Below are positions 1-17,454 of a stretch of DNA of 64,000 nucleotides, piece after piece. The position numbers and the translations under genes are program-made. The stretch is from Lamellibrachia columna (lineage: Eukaryota; Annelida; Polychaeta; Sabellida; Siboglinidae): NCBI GenBank assembly GCA_963662155.1, contig OY759272.1, positions 46,391,946 through 46,455,945 of the forward strand. Reading direction: 5' to 3'. Under the pieces are notes generated by a model. That model was not told where the DNA came from. It worked only from the letters and a program-made list of their open reading frames with translations, and searched no databases. The stretch's first letter is position 1; the number at the start of each line of letters is the position of its first letter.

Positions 1-1040
1 TTTCTGACATCTCACCGAAAACGGGATGTTTTTGTGAACGCGATTACAAAACGGGAATATCATAGGTATAAGGTATATCCCTGTGCCGTCGGAAGAAAAG
101 TAGCAAGGCAACTCGCCTTCTGTTGGCGGGAGGGGGGGGGGCGTGAGGCGACTGATCCATGTTGGCAGAGGGCTGGTTGTAGTCGTGACTGACCATACAT
201 ACTGTGCCAGCCAGTTCGGCATACAGGGATTACTTTGTCGTTGAACCCCAATTGGGGGTTTTAATTGGGCTGTGGCCATCATTTCATGTGAATCTTAACC
301 CATACTACTACAATATTCGGTATAGAGTATTGCCATTATTGATTCTCCTTTTGCTCTGGCTTTGGCCAGTTGGCATGCAGCCCTTTAGCGGGGGTGGGGT
401 CCCAATCAGCAGGCAAATAGGGCATGGGGGGATTACTTACACCCCGCTTTTGTGTGTAGTGAACTTTTAAATAGTCTAGCTGGTACTGTGCTTGTGCAGT
501 CTTAATTAAGTACCGTTTTCCCTTGTAAATTGTTATGCTGGAACATTATATAACAGCGACAAGGGTTTTTATTGCAAACATGTACCAGTTTGTCTTCTAC
601 ACTGATGTAGTTATCCAGACAGACTATTTATTCTGACTGTGCACCCTATGCTGCAGGCATTTTACGTTTAATGCGGTGTGCACAGTAGCAATTACGTTGA
701 CATTTACAGTCCACAATAAATTTGACGAATTGCCCCTTTTCAACCTACATAGTAGTTGTTTTTTTCCACACATACGTAGAAAGTGTTGCACGCCACCGTT
801 ATTAACCAAATACACAGGGGATTCATGGGTAATGGAACTGTTAGGCACACGAAAGAAGGTCACGCTAAGAATTGCCGTCTGCTGGCCATAAAGTTACATC
901 ATTAATCATCCCCCTATAAACGACTAACTTACTAACGGGTGTTTTATTTATGTATGTGCTGCTGGCCCACTCTGGCCTCATTCTACACGAAATCACGTTA
1001 CACCTTGTGACCCAAAGGCAACATCACGTGCACATACCGC
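1..1040. other. No supported gene; AT-rich flank
   Basis: I find no recognisable coding region. A short G run lies near 130-141. Short open frames here have no family resemblance. Because recognisable reverse transcriptase begins at about 1050 on the + strand, part of this stretch may be decayed upstream sequence of that DIRS-type element, but I could not read any gag or zinc-knuckle motif in it. Confidence 0.4.
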
Positions 1041-1049
1041 AAGATTACC

Positions 1050-2012
1050 CATTTATTGGGGATTATGTGGGATGATAAATTTTGCTAAGACAAAGTTCTT
1101 CCTATGGGTTCTTCATGCAGTTGCCAGTTGTTCGAGAAATTCAGTTGCGCTACAAAATTATTTTTGTAAAAGCATTTTGGGATAGTTGGTGTCACACATC
1201 TACTTGACGACTTTATATTCGTCGGCCCAGCATATAACTCAGTCTGCATGGATTCATTGTTTTCGGTTGAATGTTTATCACAGCTCTTGGGAATACCTTT
1301 AAACAAGGACAAACGCTGGCTGCCATCTACTTGTTAAATAGTGTATGGCACTGAAGTTGATACTGATAAGATGAAGCTACGGTTGACTGCTGAAAAAATT
1401 GCTAAAGCTACGTCATTGGTAGATTCCATGGTTAACAGACGCAAGGTAACTTTACGTGAAATACAGTCTCTTGTTGGGCTCCTAAGTTCTGGTTGCTTAG
1501 TCGCACCATGCGGGCGAGCATTTGTAAGACGGTTGATCAATTTCACCATCGGAATACATCGTCCACATCATTATTTGACACTCAATCACGAAGCCCGTGT
1601 AGACTTACATGCTTAGCAACTGTTGCATACATTTAATGGCAAGAGTATGTTTTTAGATGGTAAATATATGTATTCATCAGTCAATACATTGTATTCAGAC
1701 GCTTCCATTGAATTTGGCTTTGCAGCAGTATTTGGCAAAAAGTGGGTCGCACGTAAATGGCATAGACCATTTTCACCTGCGGATATAACTCTTCTTGAAC
1801 TGTGTCCTCTAGTTCTTGTTATTGAATTGTTCGGCCAGTTTTTTGTCAAATCATTGCATTCTGTTTATAACTGATAATACAGGTGTGGTTGGCATAGTCA
1901 ACATAACCACTTCCAAGAATCGTGGCATTATGAGACTGGTACGACAGCTAGTGCTGGCATGTCTGAAATACAACATTTATTTCGATGTAAACACGTACCA
2001 GGTTACTAAAAC
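1050..2012 (+). pseudogene. DIRS-type retroelement, reverse transcriptase and RNase H (degenerate)
   Basis: In one frame from 1050 the translation reads like DIRS/Ngaro reverse transcriptase: VLPMGSS near 1092-1112, then HLLDDFIF with the catalytic Asp pair at 1206-1211, then GIPLNKDK. The RNase H part follows with SDAS near 1695 and LLEL near 1790, and after a frameshift ITDNTG near 1872. This is the family's usual order. In-frame stops sit at 1086, 1167, 1335 and 1614, and the frame changes around 1830-1870. The polymerase motif is intact but the gene is not translatable. The recombinase domain follows directly. The pattern and domain order make the family call secure; the exact subclade (DIRS1 or Ngaro) is not. 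Confidence 0.85.
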
Positions 2013-2084
2013 ATAATCGCTGATCGACTCTCGCGATTTTAGTTTATCGAGGCGCGACAGTCAGCTCCATGGTAGGACTTGCCC

Positions 2085-2950
2085 TCTGTCATCATACCAG
2101 CCCACCTGACATCGCACGTGCTCATTCCTTATATCGTCAGTTGGGTCAAGCGGCACTCGCACCTACCTCGCGAGCTACGTATCGCCGCTGCTTCCGAATG
2201 CTGAGGGTTTATCTTGCATTCCGTTGCCCTGGGGAAAAAACACTTCCCTTTTGAAACAAACATTTGACAAGCTTTATCACACATTTGTGTTCCTCATGCA
2301 ATTCATCTGCAACATTAGTTTCTAGGGTGTTTGCTGTATCATTCAGTGATATCATAGTTGGGTTGGCTGATCCAGCTACCAACTTCTACATTACAAAATA
2401 TTAATAGGATTTCAGAAATGGCCCGTTTAGTTGGTTTCTCGTCAACCTATTGATATTTCCATTCTGACTCACCTTGTCCTCGCTACTAAGGCAGTTATAG
2501 CGAATGCCTATATGCTGCGAGCTGTGGAGGCAATGTTCTTACTGGCATTTCAGGGTTTCCTTCGTATCGACGAAACTACAGTTCGTCCAGGTGTGTCACC
2601 GGACCACCTTATACATTACAGTGATGTCGACTTTGTTTCAGGATATAAGGGTAAAGCTAACCGAATTTTGCGGTTAGCTTTCAGGTATTTAAAAAAATAC
2701 AAATAAAAAAAATGCTCCATACGTAGCCCATTATTTGTGTTTACTGATCAAAGTATGACTAGGTACTATTTCTCCAAGCAACTATCCGATTGCTTTGTAC
2801 ACGCCGTTTACAATCCTGCACTTTACAAATGCCACTCGTTCCGCTATGGCGACACCAGCCCCTTGCACAAGTTTTACTGACCTCCAAATTCCACACATGG
2901 GCAGGTGGAAAGCTGCTATATTCGCATACCTATGATGTAATATAATGTAT
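2085..2950 (+). pseudogene. DIRS-type tyrosine recombinase (degenerate)
   Basis: This continues the RT-RNase H fragment upstream. Residues around 2110-2230 resemble the N-terminal core-binding part of DIRS recombinases (ARAHSLYRQL ... TSRATYRRC). The catalytic part at 2431-2700 includes FLRIDE, which holds the first catalytic Arg. The HxxR box is readable as CHSFRYG near 2830-2850. The C-terminal MGRWKAAIFAYL with the candidate Tyr follows near 2895-2935, but in another frame. Tyrosine recombinases integrate the circular intermediate of DIRS elements. The copy is interrupted by stops (about 2254) and frameshifts and cannot be active. Confidence 0.8.
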
Positions 2951-3522
2951 CCATCAATGTGTAATGAATTTCGACCACTTCGTAACAATGGTCTTTGTCC
3001 TGTCATTCCTATCTGCTCAGCCGGAGCTGAGGGCTGGGGTGACAGGACGAATAATGATGCTCAGAGCTGGTTTCAGCATCAAAGTGGTCACTCAATGACA
3101 TTTTCGCTACTGAATAGCAATAGTCTGCGTCTAATTATCCTGTTCTTCATGTCTGCTCAGCCGGGGCTGAAGGCTGGGGTGATAGAACGTCTAGAGATGC
3201 TCTTACTTACATGTTAGTTACGGGTTGACTATTCCAGTTCACCACACTGTCCTTCATTCAAGTCTGCTCAGGCGGGACTGAGGGCTGGGGTAATATAATG
3301 TATAGGGATGCTCTGATTCGTTCTTTACTTAAATATTTGTCAAGGGTTGACCATTTATCCAGTTCATCACACTGTTCTAGTATATCTATCCTTCATTCCA
3401 GTCTGTTCAGCCGGGACTGAGGGCTGGGGTGATATAATGTATAGGGATGCTCTGATTCGTTCTTTACTTAAATATTTGTCAAGGGTTGACCATTTATCCA
3501 GTTCATCACACTGTTCTAGTAT

Positions 3523-4186
3523 TAATTCGGCGATGCACACTGTTTCGTTTCCGTACAGGTTTTATTGGCGATAACCCGCAACAAAATACATCTGTCGAAC
3601 TGCAAAGAATAATAAGAACAATAAGTTAACTTGTTAGGGCGAAGTGTATTAAATAAAGCTAACAGTAAGCCTAAGCCTAATTACGCATCATACTAGACTA
3701 ACTATCAAAACTACAATAGTACTATACTTTAGAAATAACACAATTATACTGCACTGTATATAGGCGGATAGCACATAGAACGTAGCCTAACAGCGATAGG
3801 CGCACATGACCTACATAAACACGTGTAGCGGCGTGGACAATAAGCTTAGAGCTGTGCTGCTAGCGGGCCGACTTTCGCTAGATGTACGTAATACGATAGA
3901 TGCTATGAAACAAACGAATCTATTACTAAGCTATGTATACATTCTAATTACTACGACAAATACAACTATGTGTACTATAAGTCAATAATCTACAGTTCTA
4001 TACTCACATTTAGTGCGTGAAACAGTGGCTAAATTAGAATACGTGATACGGCGAACAGGCGCGCAGGCGAGCAGGCGATACGGCGACTGGCGAATAATGA
4101 CGCGTGGTCACTGAGGCGTGTCACTAACGAGGTCAAGTCCCTAGCGGCTAAAACGTGTACAATAAACTGGGTAAACTGCCGAAACA
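3523..4186. mobile_element. Non-coding insertion of 664 bp with 5-bp target duplication
   Basis: The minisatellite copy is split after CTAGTAT and resumes at AGTATATCTATCC, so AGTAT (3518-3522 and 4187-4191) is a direct target duplication around a 664-bp insert. The ends carry a short imperfect inverted match: TTCGGC near the left end and GCCGAA near the right. The body holds no convincing protein. It is rich in short CGGCGA/GGCGAAC motifs near 4050-4110. It could be a MITE-like DNA element or a solo LTR; the ends do not show the TG..CA of most LTRs. Confidence 0.6.
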
Positions 4187-4706
4187 AGTATATCTATCCT
4201 TCATTCCAGTCTGTTCAGCCGGGACTGAGGGCTGGGGTGATAGAATGTATAGGGATGCTCTGATTCGTTCTTTACTTAAATATTTGTCAAGGGTTGACCA
4301 TTTATCCAGTTCATCACACTGTTCTAGTATATCTATCCTTCATTCCAGTCTGTTCAGCCGGGACTGAGCTGGTTTCAGCATGAAAGTAGTCACTCGATGA
4401 CATGTTCGCTACTGCATAGCAATAGTCTGCGTCTAATTATCCTGTTCTTCCTGTATGCTTAGCCGAGGTTGAAGGCTGGGGTGATATAATATCTAGGGAT
4501 GCTCTTACATGTTAGTTACGGGTTGATCATTTATCCAGTTCATAACATAACACTGTCCTAGTATATTTATAATTAATTCAAGTCTGCTCAGCCGATGCTG
4601 ATGGCTGGGGTGATATAATGTACAGGGATGCTCTGATTCGTTCTCTACTTAAACATTTGTCAATGGTTGACCATTTATCCAGTTCATCACACTGTTCTAG
4701 TATATA

Positions 4707-4838
<132 letters not shown>

Positions 4839-5010
4839 TTCAGCCGGGGCTGAGGGCTGGGGTGATGGCACATGTACTGATGCACTGATTTGTTTTCTAC
4901 TTAAATGTTAGTTACGGGTTGACAATTTGTCCAGCTCATAACACTGCTCTAGTATATTTATCCTGTCATTCTAGTCTGCTCAGCCTGGGCTAAGGGATAG
5001 GGTGATGTTA

Positions 5011-5815
5011 GGAATAATGATTGGACGGATTACTGTCGCGATTAATACCATCAGCTTTGCCAGGTTTATTGACATATGGTACCTACAAACAATCATACTG
5101 TATTACTAACGCTTCGTATTTCTATACAGCTAAATCAAGGCTGATTTTTATTGCCTTTAGGTACAGCATGTTCATACCGAATGTAGCTTCAGTAATATAT
5201 ATCGACCTTGAACATCATGTTTAAGATGCATTGCATTGTTTTTATATAGTCTTTTGAACACTTATTGATTCATTGTGTCACTATAAGCGCAGCGATGTAA
5301 TTTTTGTTATGGCATTTCATCAAAGGCCAAATTTGCCCATTTACAACTTGCACATTGTTTATGTTGCTGTGTACATCAAACTTGCTCCAGCCATTAAGAC
5401 TGTACCTTCAGAACACTGTTTAGTTATAGTTATTACCCGGCAGAAGACATAAATACAAACTAATGTAAACACACACAAGTTCCTTTATATTTTTGCTAGG
5501 GGATTTATGACATTATTCAATGCACAGCTTGCTACTAAAATGTGAGACAACCAATGAGATAACCAATTAAAGGTCAGACACAACATATTTGTGTCACCAT
5601 TGTCGAAGCAGTTGTAGTAATTTTTTTTAAGACCCACCTCCTCTCCACCACGCCATCCATCTGCGCTATCAGCTGTGCGTGGATATTTAGATTATTCACC
5701 AATGCGATGCTATAATAATTGATTATTAGATTATTTACCAATGCGATGCTATACTGATTGAAATATATAAAAAAATAATTGTCAATGTCGAATTAGAACC
5801 GACTTCTAAATGATC

Positions 5816-5818
<3 letters not shown>
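5011..5818. other. No gene seen; upstream flank of GPCR unit 1
   Basis: AT-rich sequence with a short direct repeat near 5690-5760 (GATTATT...CACCAATGCGATGCTATA, two copies). No conserved coding frame. It lies between the minisatellite and the TG repeat in front of the receptor promoter. Confidence 0.4.
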
Positions 5819-5872
<54 letters not shown>

Positions 5873-5977
5873 TGCGTGCGTGTGTGCGTGCGTGCGTGCG
5901 CGTGCGTGCGTCTGTGTGTGTGTGTGTGTGTGTGTGTGTTTGTGTGCGTGTGCGTGTGGGTGTGCGTGTGCGTGTGT
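5819..5977. repeat. TG/CG-rich microsatellite upstream of GPCR unit 1 promoter
   Basis: (TG)n interrupted by CG steps (GTGCGTGC), about 160 bp. A TG repeat sits in the same place, 100-250 bp upstream of the TATA box, in units 3 and 4. Alternating purine-pyrimidine tracts of this kind can adopt Z-DNA. Confidence 0.95.
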
Positions 5978-5989
5978 AATTGATTATGT

Positions 5990-6200
5990 GAAAATGGTAA
6001 GCTGTGACTACCACTTTCGTGCATGTGAGTTGCGCTATACGGTTACACCACCAGGTAATTGCAGAACGCCGCGCGCAGCTATATAACCGTGGACATCAGT
6101 GAGTCGCAGTGATCGGTGTATCGACTGTTCAGACGCCAGGAACAAGCGGCATAGACGCTTGACGGCGAATCATTGCTCGGTAGCAGAATCCGGTACGTCG
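5990..6200 (+). promoter_or_regulatory. Promoter and 5'UTR exon, GPCR unit 1
   Basis: A block of about 210 bp that recurs at 43085-43298 and 62395-62614. It contains TATATAA (6080-6086). The expected start of transcription is about 6110. It ends in AGAATCCG followed by GTACGT, a good splice donor at 6193. A 5'UTR exon of about 80 nt (6110-6192) would be spliced to the acceptor TTAACCAG at 6571, just in front of the coding start. Conservation among units, TATA spacing and donor support the call. The start site itself is inferred. Confidence 0.65.
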
Positions 6201-6577
6201 GCCATAGATTATATAGCGTGTGTTGGCCATCAACAGTTCATCTCTATGATAGTCTTATTTTACCACAGGCTAACGCTAAAAATATATATATATCATATAT
6301 GTAAATTTCAATGCAAATACATATATTGTGAAGCATGTGCAGCCTTATACACCAACTATGGTAGGAAGTCAATATGTACGTATGTATGTATGCAAATAAG
6401 TAAGTAAATAAGTTAGTAAGTAAATACTAAGTAGTTTTGTAAATCAATAAACAATTATTAATGTTTTGTTCATGAATCATCAAATTAATTTTTTTTCACA
6501 TTAAATGGAAGCCAACAATGTTGTGTTGTTAGAATTATACAATAACTTTACGGGTGTTATTCATTAACCAGCTAAAG

Positions 6578-11962
<5,385 letters not shown>

Positions 11963-12159
11963 CCTGTCACGTGACCTTTGGCAAGACAACTCACTCACTC
12001 AATCCTCTTCGTTACCACTGGAGCATAAGACGCCAACAAATCTCCCCCAGACATCAGGGTATTGGGCGAGATAAACACGCTTTTTATTATGATAGCTGAT
12101 TAACTTACACGGGTGCAACAGCATCGTCGGCAGTATATATTAATAGATGAGAAACACGC

Positions 12160-12165
12160 AATAAA
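12160..12165 (+). terminator. Probable polyadenylation signal of GPCR unit 1
   Basis: AATAAA about 200 nt after the stop codon, followed within 20-30 nt by a T/GT-rich stretch (TATTTTGTGTTC). Position and context fit a 3' end; the cleavage site is not known. Confidence 0.55.
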
Positions 12166-12189
12166 ATCCCTCATATTTTGTGTTCATAA

Positions 12190-12191
12190 TG

Positions 12192-12237
<46 letters not shown>

Positions 12238-12350
12238 TGCTAGGAACTACAACTGCTACTAATTATTACTACTAATAAAACTGCTATTACAGCTACTGCT
12301 ACTACTGCTACTGCTGCATCTGCTGCTACGGCTACTGCTACTGCTACTAC
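12190..12350. repeat. CTG/CTA trinucleotide microsatellite
   Basis: About 16 units of CTG (12195-12242), followed by mixed ACT/GCT triplets to about 12350. It lies just downstream of the receptor's probable poly(A) site. In the reverse orientation it reads as a serine run, which I treat as chance. Confidence 0.9.
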
Positions 12351-12479
12351 TGGCCCATTTTAATACAGCGGGAATATGGACTGTTTCCGTCCCAGCCAAT
12401 ATAAATGAATGTACCAAAATGGCTGACCGCCCACAGCGCATGCGCACAGTCCACCACAAACTCCTGCGTTAGCCCAAGT

Positions 12480-13855
12480 TTGGGCTGTTTGGAGTAAATC
12501 ACTTGAGACTTTAATTATATTATCCACGATTATGTTAAGCGGAGTCCGTTTCGTGTCGTTTTCGTCATTTTGTGATTATAGTACAGCAAAGCGACAATTT
12601 AAAAGTGACGCATTCGGTATCCGCAATCAGCAGTTCGTTGGACATTACTTTGGAGTGAAATGCGTCGATAACTCGTTTTATGTTGTTTATTTGAATGATT
12701 ATTATAATTGGCATATGGCGTACGAATCACATGAAACGTTGGCATGTAGTGTGTCAGATGTTTCAAATATTTGTATATCGTTTTCATGTTTTGATTACAT
12801 GAAGTAGACATGTTGGGATCTAGAAAAAAAACAACGTTTGTGGTATGTCAATAACCGTTAAGGTGTTTACTTACTTCTGCATCCCACATCCGAACAATGC
12901 GTTTACTGCCAATGTGTGCTTTCATGAATAACGACTAATAGTTTACCGAATATAACTTTAATAGATAACATTTCGAATGGCACCAATAAAAAGAACACAG
13001 TGCATACTTACGAGATTGAATGGTATAATTAAATGTAGGTCATATTAGGAGTGTATATTTGATTGTCATATCCAGCGTACTAAGAGTCCAGTGATGTGTA
13101 GCTAACATGTCAGGCAGAAATAGCTAGAAAACACAAACACATCGAACAGGCCCAACATAGGACAAATTGCCCCTGACTATCCATCATTTTTCCACAGCTA
13201 CACGGCAGTTGATAGGTGTACATGACAACATCATGAGGAGGTTTCAGCAGCAGATGGATCAGACTAGAATGGCTCAACTCGGCTGATTCCGATAGTTTTT
13301 GAAGGTTTATAGATTGCCGAACATTAATAAACTATAAACTGCTATGTTCACTGTTATGTAAACAAAACATCCAAACCAAGACCAAACATATGTGCTATTA
13401 TATTGTGCTTAAAGTTTTAGCATATGTTTTTAAGATGTGATCATGCAGGCCATATTTCAGGGGAAGACAACGTTTCAAAGTTGTTGGTCCGGTTGTTGAC
13501 CAAAGTGTTGATATGAAGGTCATACACGGCTCCTCGGCATCATTTTTGAACACGTTTACAGGTGTATTCTGTCTTTTCCATTCCTATTTTTCAATTCGAT
13601 GCATGAGACAATTAATATAAACTCGATAATATGTTTTTTGTCACGAACATGGCTGCTGGATGAATATGATGTGCAGTGTATCTGCTTTTTGTGGTATGAA
13701 CTTCTTTTGAAACGATCATGTCGTTGTATCTATGTATATTCGTTCATATGTAAGCATCACAAAAAACACTGGGTGTTTCGTTCGTGGTCGTTCCAGTGTA
13801 CATTAAACGTTTCACTTTTAAAGTAGTGAGGATTCGTGAGGCACTGGATGTATAA
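12480..13855. other. No gene seen
   Basis: AT-rich sequence downstream of GPCR unit 1. Small open frames at 12532-12807 and 13599-13826 lack family resemblance, splice context or repeated conservation. No counterpart was recognised in the other units. Confidence 0.35.
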
Positions 13856-13864
13856 AATATATTT

Positions 13865-14160
13865 TAATATAGCATACGTCCATACAAATATACGTACATA
13901 CATACATATATACATGCATGCATATATACATTCACGCGCGCAAAGTGCAAGATGTTTTGTGTATGAATATAAGTATTTTATTCATGCAAAAATGTGTTTA
14001 ATAATGATGCATGTATGTATGTATGTATGTATGAATGTATGTATGCATGTGTTTACGCATGCCTGATGTATGCACGTATGTGTGATGTACGTACGTATGT
14101 GTGATGTACGTACGTATGTGTGATGTACGTATGTGTGATGTACGTACGTATGCGAGAGTG
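13865..14160. repeat. ATAC / GTAT tetranucleotide and GTACGTAT-type repeats
   Basis: ATAC-rich sequence to about 13930, then ATGT repeats near 14008-14050. Next come four copies of a GTGTGATGTACGTACGTAT-like unit of 13-17 bp at 14087-14150. Confidence 0.85.
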
Positions 14161-14490
14161 AGTGTGAAGTAAATCATATTCACACACTAAAAATAAGGAA
14201 AATATGGCGATTACTATGCGGTCGTTAAATGATATTAAAGTGGAATAATTGCAGGGTGGTAGAATGCTTCACAGAAAATATAGGTGCTGTTGGAAGGGGT
14301 GTATTGTTAAGTGCCTAATCGGTCTATAGGGGAGGCTACGACGCTATGGAAGACATTTGCTATATTATGCGTAATAAGATATATTGCGGTATATTTTATT
14401 TAAATGTTGTATGTAATAATAACGCTTGTTAACATTCGTGAAACATTATATGTGTAGTTGTTATAAAAATGTAATACATATTGACCGATG
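14160..14490. repeat. Duplicated block, copy downstream of GPCR unit 1
   Basis: Colinear with 56885-57225. Shared landmarks are ATGGCGATTACT, GCGGTCGTTAAA, GTTGGAAGGGGT and the closing AACGCTTGTTAACATTCGTG. It shows that units 1 and 3 are copies of one larger segment. Confidence 0.85.
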
Positions 14491-14494
14491 ATAT

Positions 14495-15265
14495 TCGTTG
14501 TTGCTTTTATTAATTATTAGTATTGTCTTTAACAACGGCAGGTTTGTTTTCCTTTATTGTATTTATGTAAGAAAATAAATCCCATCAACAAAATAAATCA
14601 ATGAACGCCGTAGCCATGTCTTCTATGTCTAAACATAATCAGGAAGAGCAGATATATCAGTTTCCACATCAAGCTTAGGCTCTACAAAAAACTCTTAGCA
14701 TGCAACCTCATATATGGGTACGAACTTGTTAACAAATGCATGTCAACGCATTTGAATTCATATGCAAATGTTTATGTTGATTCAAATGCAAATGCAAATG
14801 CCATTTTCAAGGAACGCGTTTAAACGCAAATGTTTTGGTTGCATATTTACAAATGCATTTTAATTAATTTAAAATGTGTTGTCTTTATGTTAACGTTTCG
14901 TTTTATTTGGAGAAAAAACAACGTAATATATACAAATACATTGTTAATGAACATGTCTGTAGAGTCATATTCTGAGTCACACAGTTCCAGGCCTGCAGAG
15001 GTGATGGAAATGGGAGGGAGGAATAGACAACTGACAGTTTACTGTGAACCATGGCAGGGAATGAAAGGCTAGTAATTCAGGTAGTCCAGAACTGAGGGGA
15101 AGACGATAGACTGTCCACTGGTGGGGCCACTGGGAAGATACTATGTTGGAAAACTAACGCTACCACTAATCACTTTCTCTGTCAGTAAAAAATAGGGTTG
15201 GCATTGCTAATGGCATATATATATAGTAGTCGCGCTTAGGATACTTACGCACGTTTCTTATCAGC
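14495..15265. other. No gene; includes cluster of ATGCAAAT octamers
   Basis: AT-rich. Three perfect ATGCAAAT octamers (14762-14769, 14786-14793, 14792-14799) and several near matches occur in about 120 bp. The short frame at 14830-15072 is not recognisable. Confidence 0.35.
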
Positions 15266-15269
15266 AAAT

Positions 15270-16450
15270 GGTTGAGTGCTTTCAGTCGGCGTATCGAAAA
15301 AAACATTCGACTGAAACCGCACTACGGTACGTTACAAGTGCCATCAAAACAGCCGTGGCAATAAACAAGGAACAACTTTGGTTCTCGTTGATTTTAGTGC
15401 GGCGTTTGACACAATCAACCATGACTTCTTGATTAGACGATTAAGTTTGCGTTACGGCTTCGTTGGCAAAGCACTAGACTGGAGTATATACTATTCTGAC
15501 GGCGGGTGTCCCGCAAAGCTCTGTCCTTGGACCACTTCTCTGTTCATTGTACGTCTAGCCTATTGGCTACATTATTCTAGCCCATTGACTATTCTTTCCC
15601 CACCATGCTGATGACTTACGTATCTATTCACATTTCGACCTGAATCCATCCGCTTTAGCGGCTGTTGTGCAGCAAATGGAGGATTGTCTGGATGACATAA
15701 AACAATGGGTGGCATGGAATTATATGTGTATGAATGACGGCAAGACACAGTATCTTCCAATTGCATCCAAGTCTGCGGCTGCACTCGTTGACGGCAGTGT
15801 GATTCGTGTTGGTGTTTCTATAATCACAGCTTCGCGATGTGTTCGAAATGTCGGTGTTTTCATTGAAAGGCACCTAGATATGAAAAAAGCAAGGGTCTCA
15901 AACCGTCAGTGCATGCTCATTCTACCTCCGCCACATCAATCAAATAAGCCGTTTTTTACCCAAACCTACAAAGGAACGCGTAGTTAATGCCATCATCACA
16001 TAGCGGCTTGACTACTGTAAAGCACTCTTATACGGCACGTCGGTAGTTAACATTGCGCGTCTGCAACGAATACACAATTCGGCTGCCAGATTGATTCTGC
16101 GTCGTCCACGTAGCGACAGTGCCAGGCACATGTTACAAGAACTTCACTGGCTGCCAGTGGCACGCATGGTCGATTTAAAGATACTGGTACTTACATACAA
16201 AGCCATGCAAGACGAAGCGCCAGTGTATCTGTGTGAACTCGTGCGCCCGTATCAACCGGCAAAGAGCACTGCGCTCTGCCAGCAGTAACAGTTTGGAAGT
16301 GAAGCGCACTCGTATCAAGGCTGGGGACGGCTCATTCGCAGTGGCTGCGGCGTCCCTGTGGAACGCTTTACCTAACTTTATTAAAACCTGTGACACTCTC
16401 GCCAGCTTCAAATGTCGACTAAACACACATTTCTTTCGTATCGCGTATTA
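15270..16450 (+). pseudogene. L2/CR1-superfamily LINE fragment (reverse transcriptase and 3' domain)
   Basis: The + strand reads FQSAYRKKHSTETAL near 15270-15310, then VLVDFSAAFDTINH (motif A) near 15380-15425. Next comes HADDLRIY (motif C) near 15605. The C-terminal region follows: RLILRRPRSDSARHM, LHWLPV, LVLTYKAM and FAVAAASLWNALP up to 16450. Several frameshifts and stops separate these segments and the copy lacks its 5' half, as is usual for LINEs. The motif order is diagnostic; the exact clade is less certain. Confidence 0.8.
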
Positions 16451-17390
16451 GCATATATTGCAGATGAACATTGCCCTCTACTCATGGCAATTTAAATTAT
16501 GACTATTCCAGTAATCTTATTCATGATATTTAACATTATCTTACCAATAAATTGTTATCACTTAAACTAATACAATAACAATATTTTACTAAAATATTAA
16601 ATTAGTTATTATTATTAATCATACATGTACATTAAATTTTATTTATTTATTTATTAGTATTATTGATATAATTTATAATTATTGTTTATATTAATTTGTT
16701 AATAATTCTTATTACTAGCTGGTCATATATCAATTTAACTATTTCCTTATTTAGCAATTCTACAATATTTTATTGCTGTATTTATTTAAAATAATTCTTA
16801 TTACTAGTATTATTTTAAATACACCGATTTGTTATTTTTTTATTTTACACTATTTTATGTATGTTGTGAACACTTGGATCTTACGCTATACCCACAAAAA
16901 ATATTATGTATTATTATTATTAGTATTATCATTATTGTTATAGTTATAGAATATTAATATGCAGTGATTGGCGGAAATACGCGGGGCGGTCACTCAGCAT
17001 CAGACACTTCCCTGCCTGCCCTTTGCTGTGCCTGTGTGGATTTATTCTTCGAAACGAACTAATTATGTTGGCTGCGATCACATTATATGGAATGCGAACA
17101 TTAATTCTAACCCTAAACGATTAATAAATAGTTTTCACAATTCGTATCATTTGGAGTTTTAATAAAAGTATGCTGACCGATATTTACATATGACATGTTT
17201 GATTACCTATAGACATATATTCTGTAGTATACCTGCCAACTTTTTCTTTTCAAAATCCAGGCTCGCCAAAAACCTCCAACTGCACCCACCCTTGATAAAA
17301 GGAATTGAATGTTACCGCAGTCCTGCGATATACAAATAGTATTATTCCGGAATGTGATGTGCTCTACAATATTACATAGGCATCATATCA
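16451..17390. other. No gene seen; very AT-rich
   Basis: Long A/T-rich stretch with short TTATTA runs (16540-16960), then ordinary intergenic sequence. The frame at 16968-17162 is not recognisable. Confidence 0.4.
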
Positions 17391-17394
17391 AATA

Positions 17395-17450
17395 ATATTT
17401 AATAAAATTGCCACCCAAACCAAATAACAGATGGAAAATGGGCAAGGATT
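17395..17450 (-). mobile_element. CR1-family 3'-end remnant
   Basis: AATAAAATTGCCACCCAAAC and the following AGATGG...GGGCAAGGA match, in reverse complement, the 3' terminus of the CR1-like family seen at 21640-21700 and 46985-47040. Only the last about 50 bp remain. Confidence 0.5.
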
Positions 17451-17454
17451 TTGT

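Noticed and set aside
5793..6086. Cys-Val and His-Thr open frames through TG/CA repeats (also 42800-43009, 53856-54110, 61975-62500)
   Set aside because: Microsatellite artefacts; the same repeat is non-coding sequence upstream of the receptor promoters.
6554..6577. Upstream GTG/ATG (6554 in unit 1, 62886 in unit 4) as the receptor start
   Set aside because: A conserved acceptor (TTAACCAG or TTTACCAG) lies between it and ATG 6578/62910, and unit 1 has GTG there; the inner ATG fits both units.
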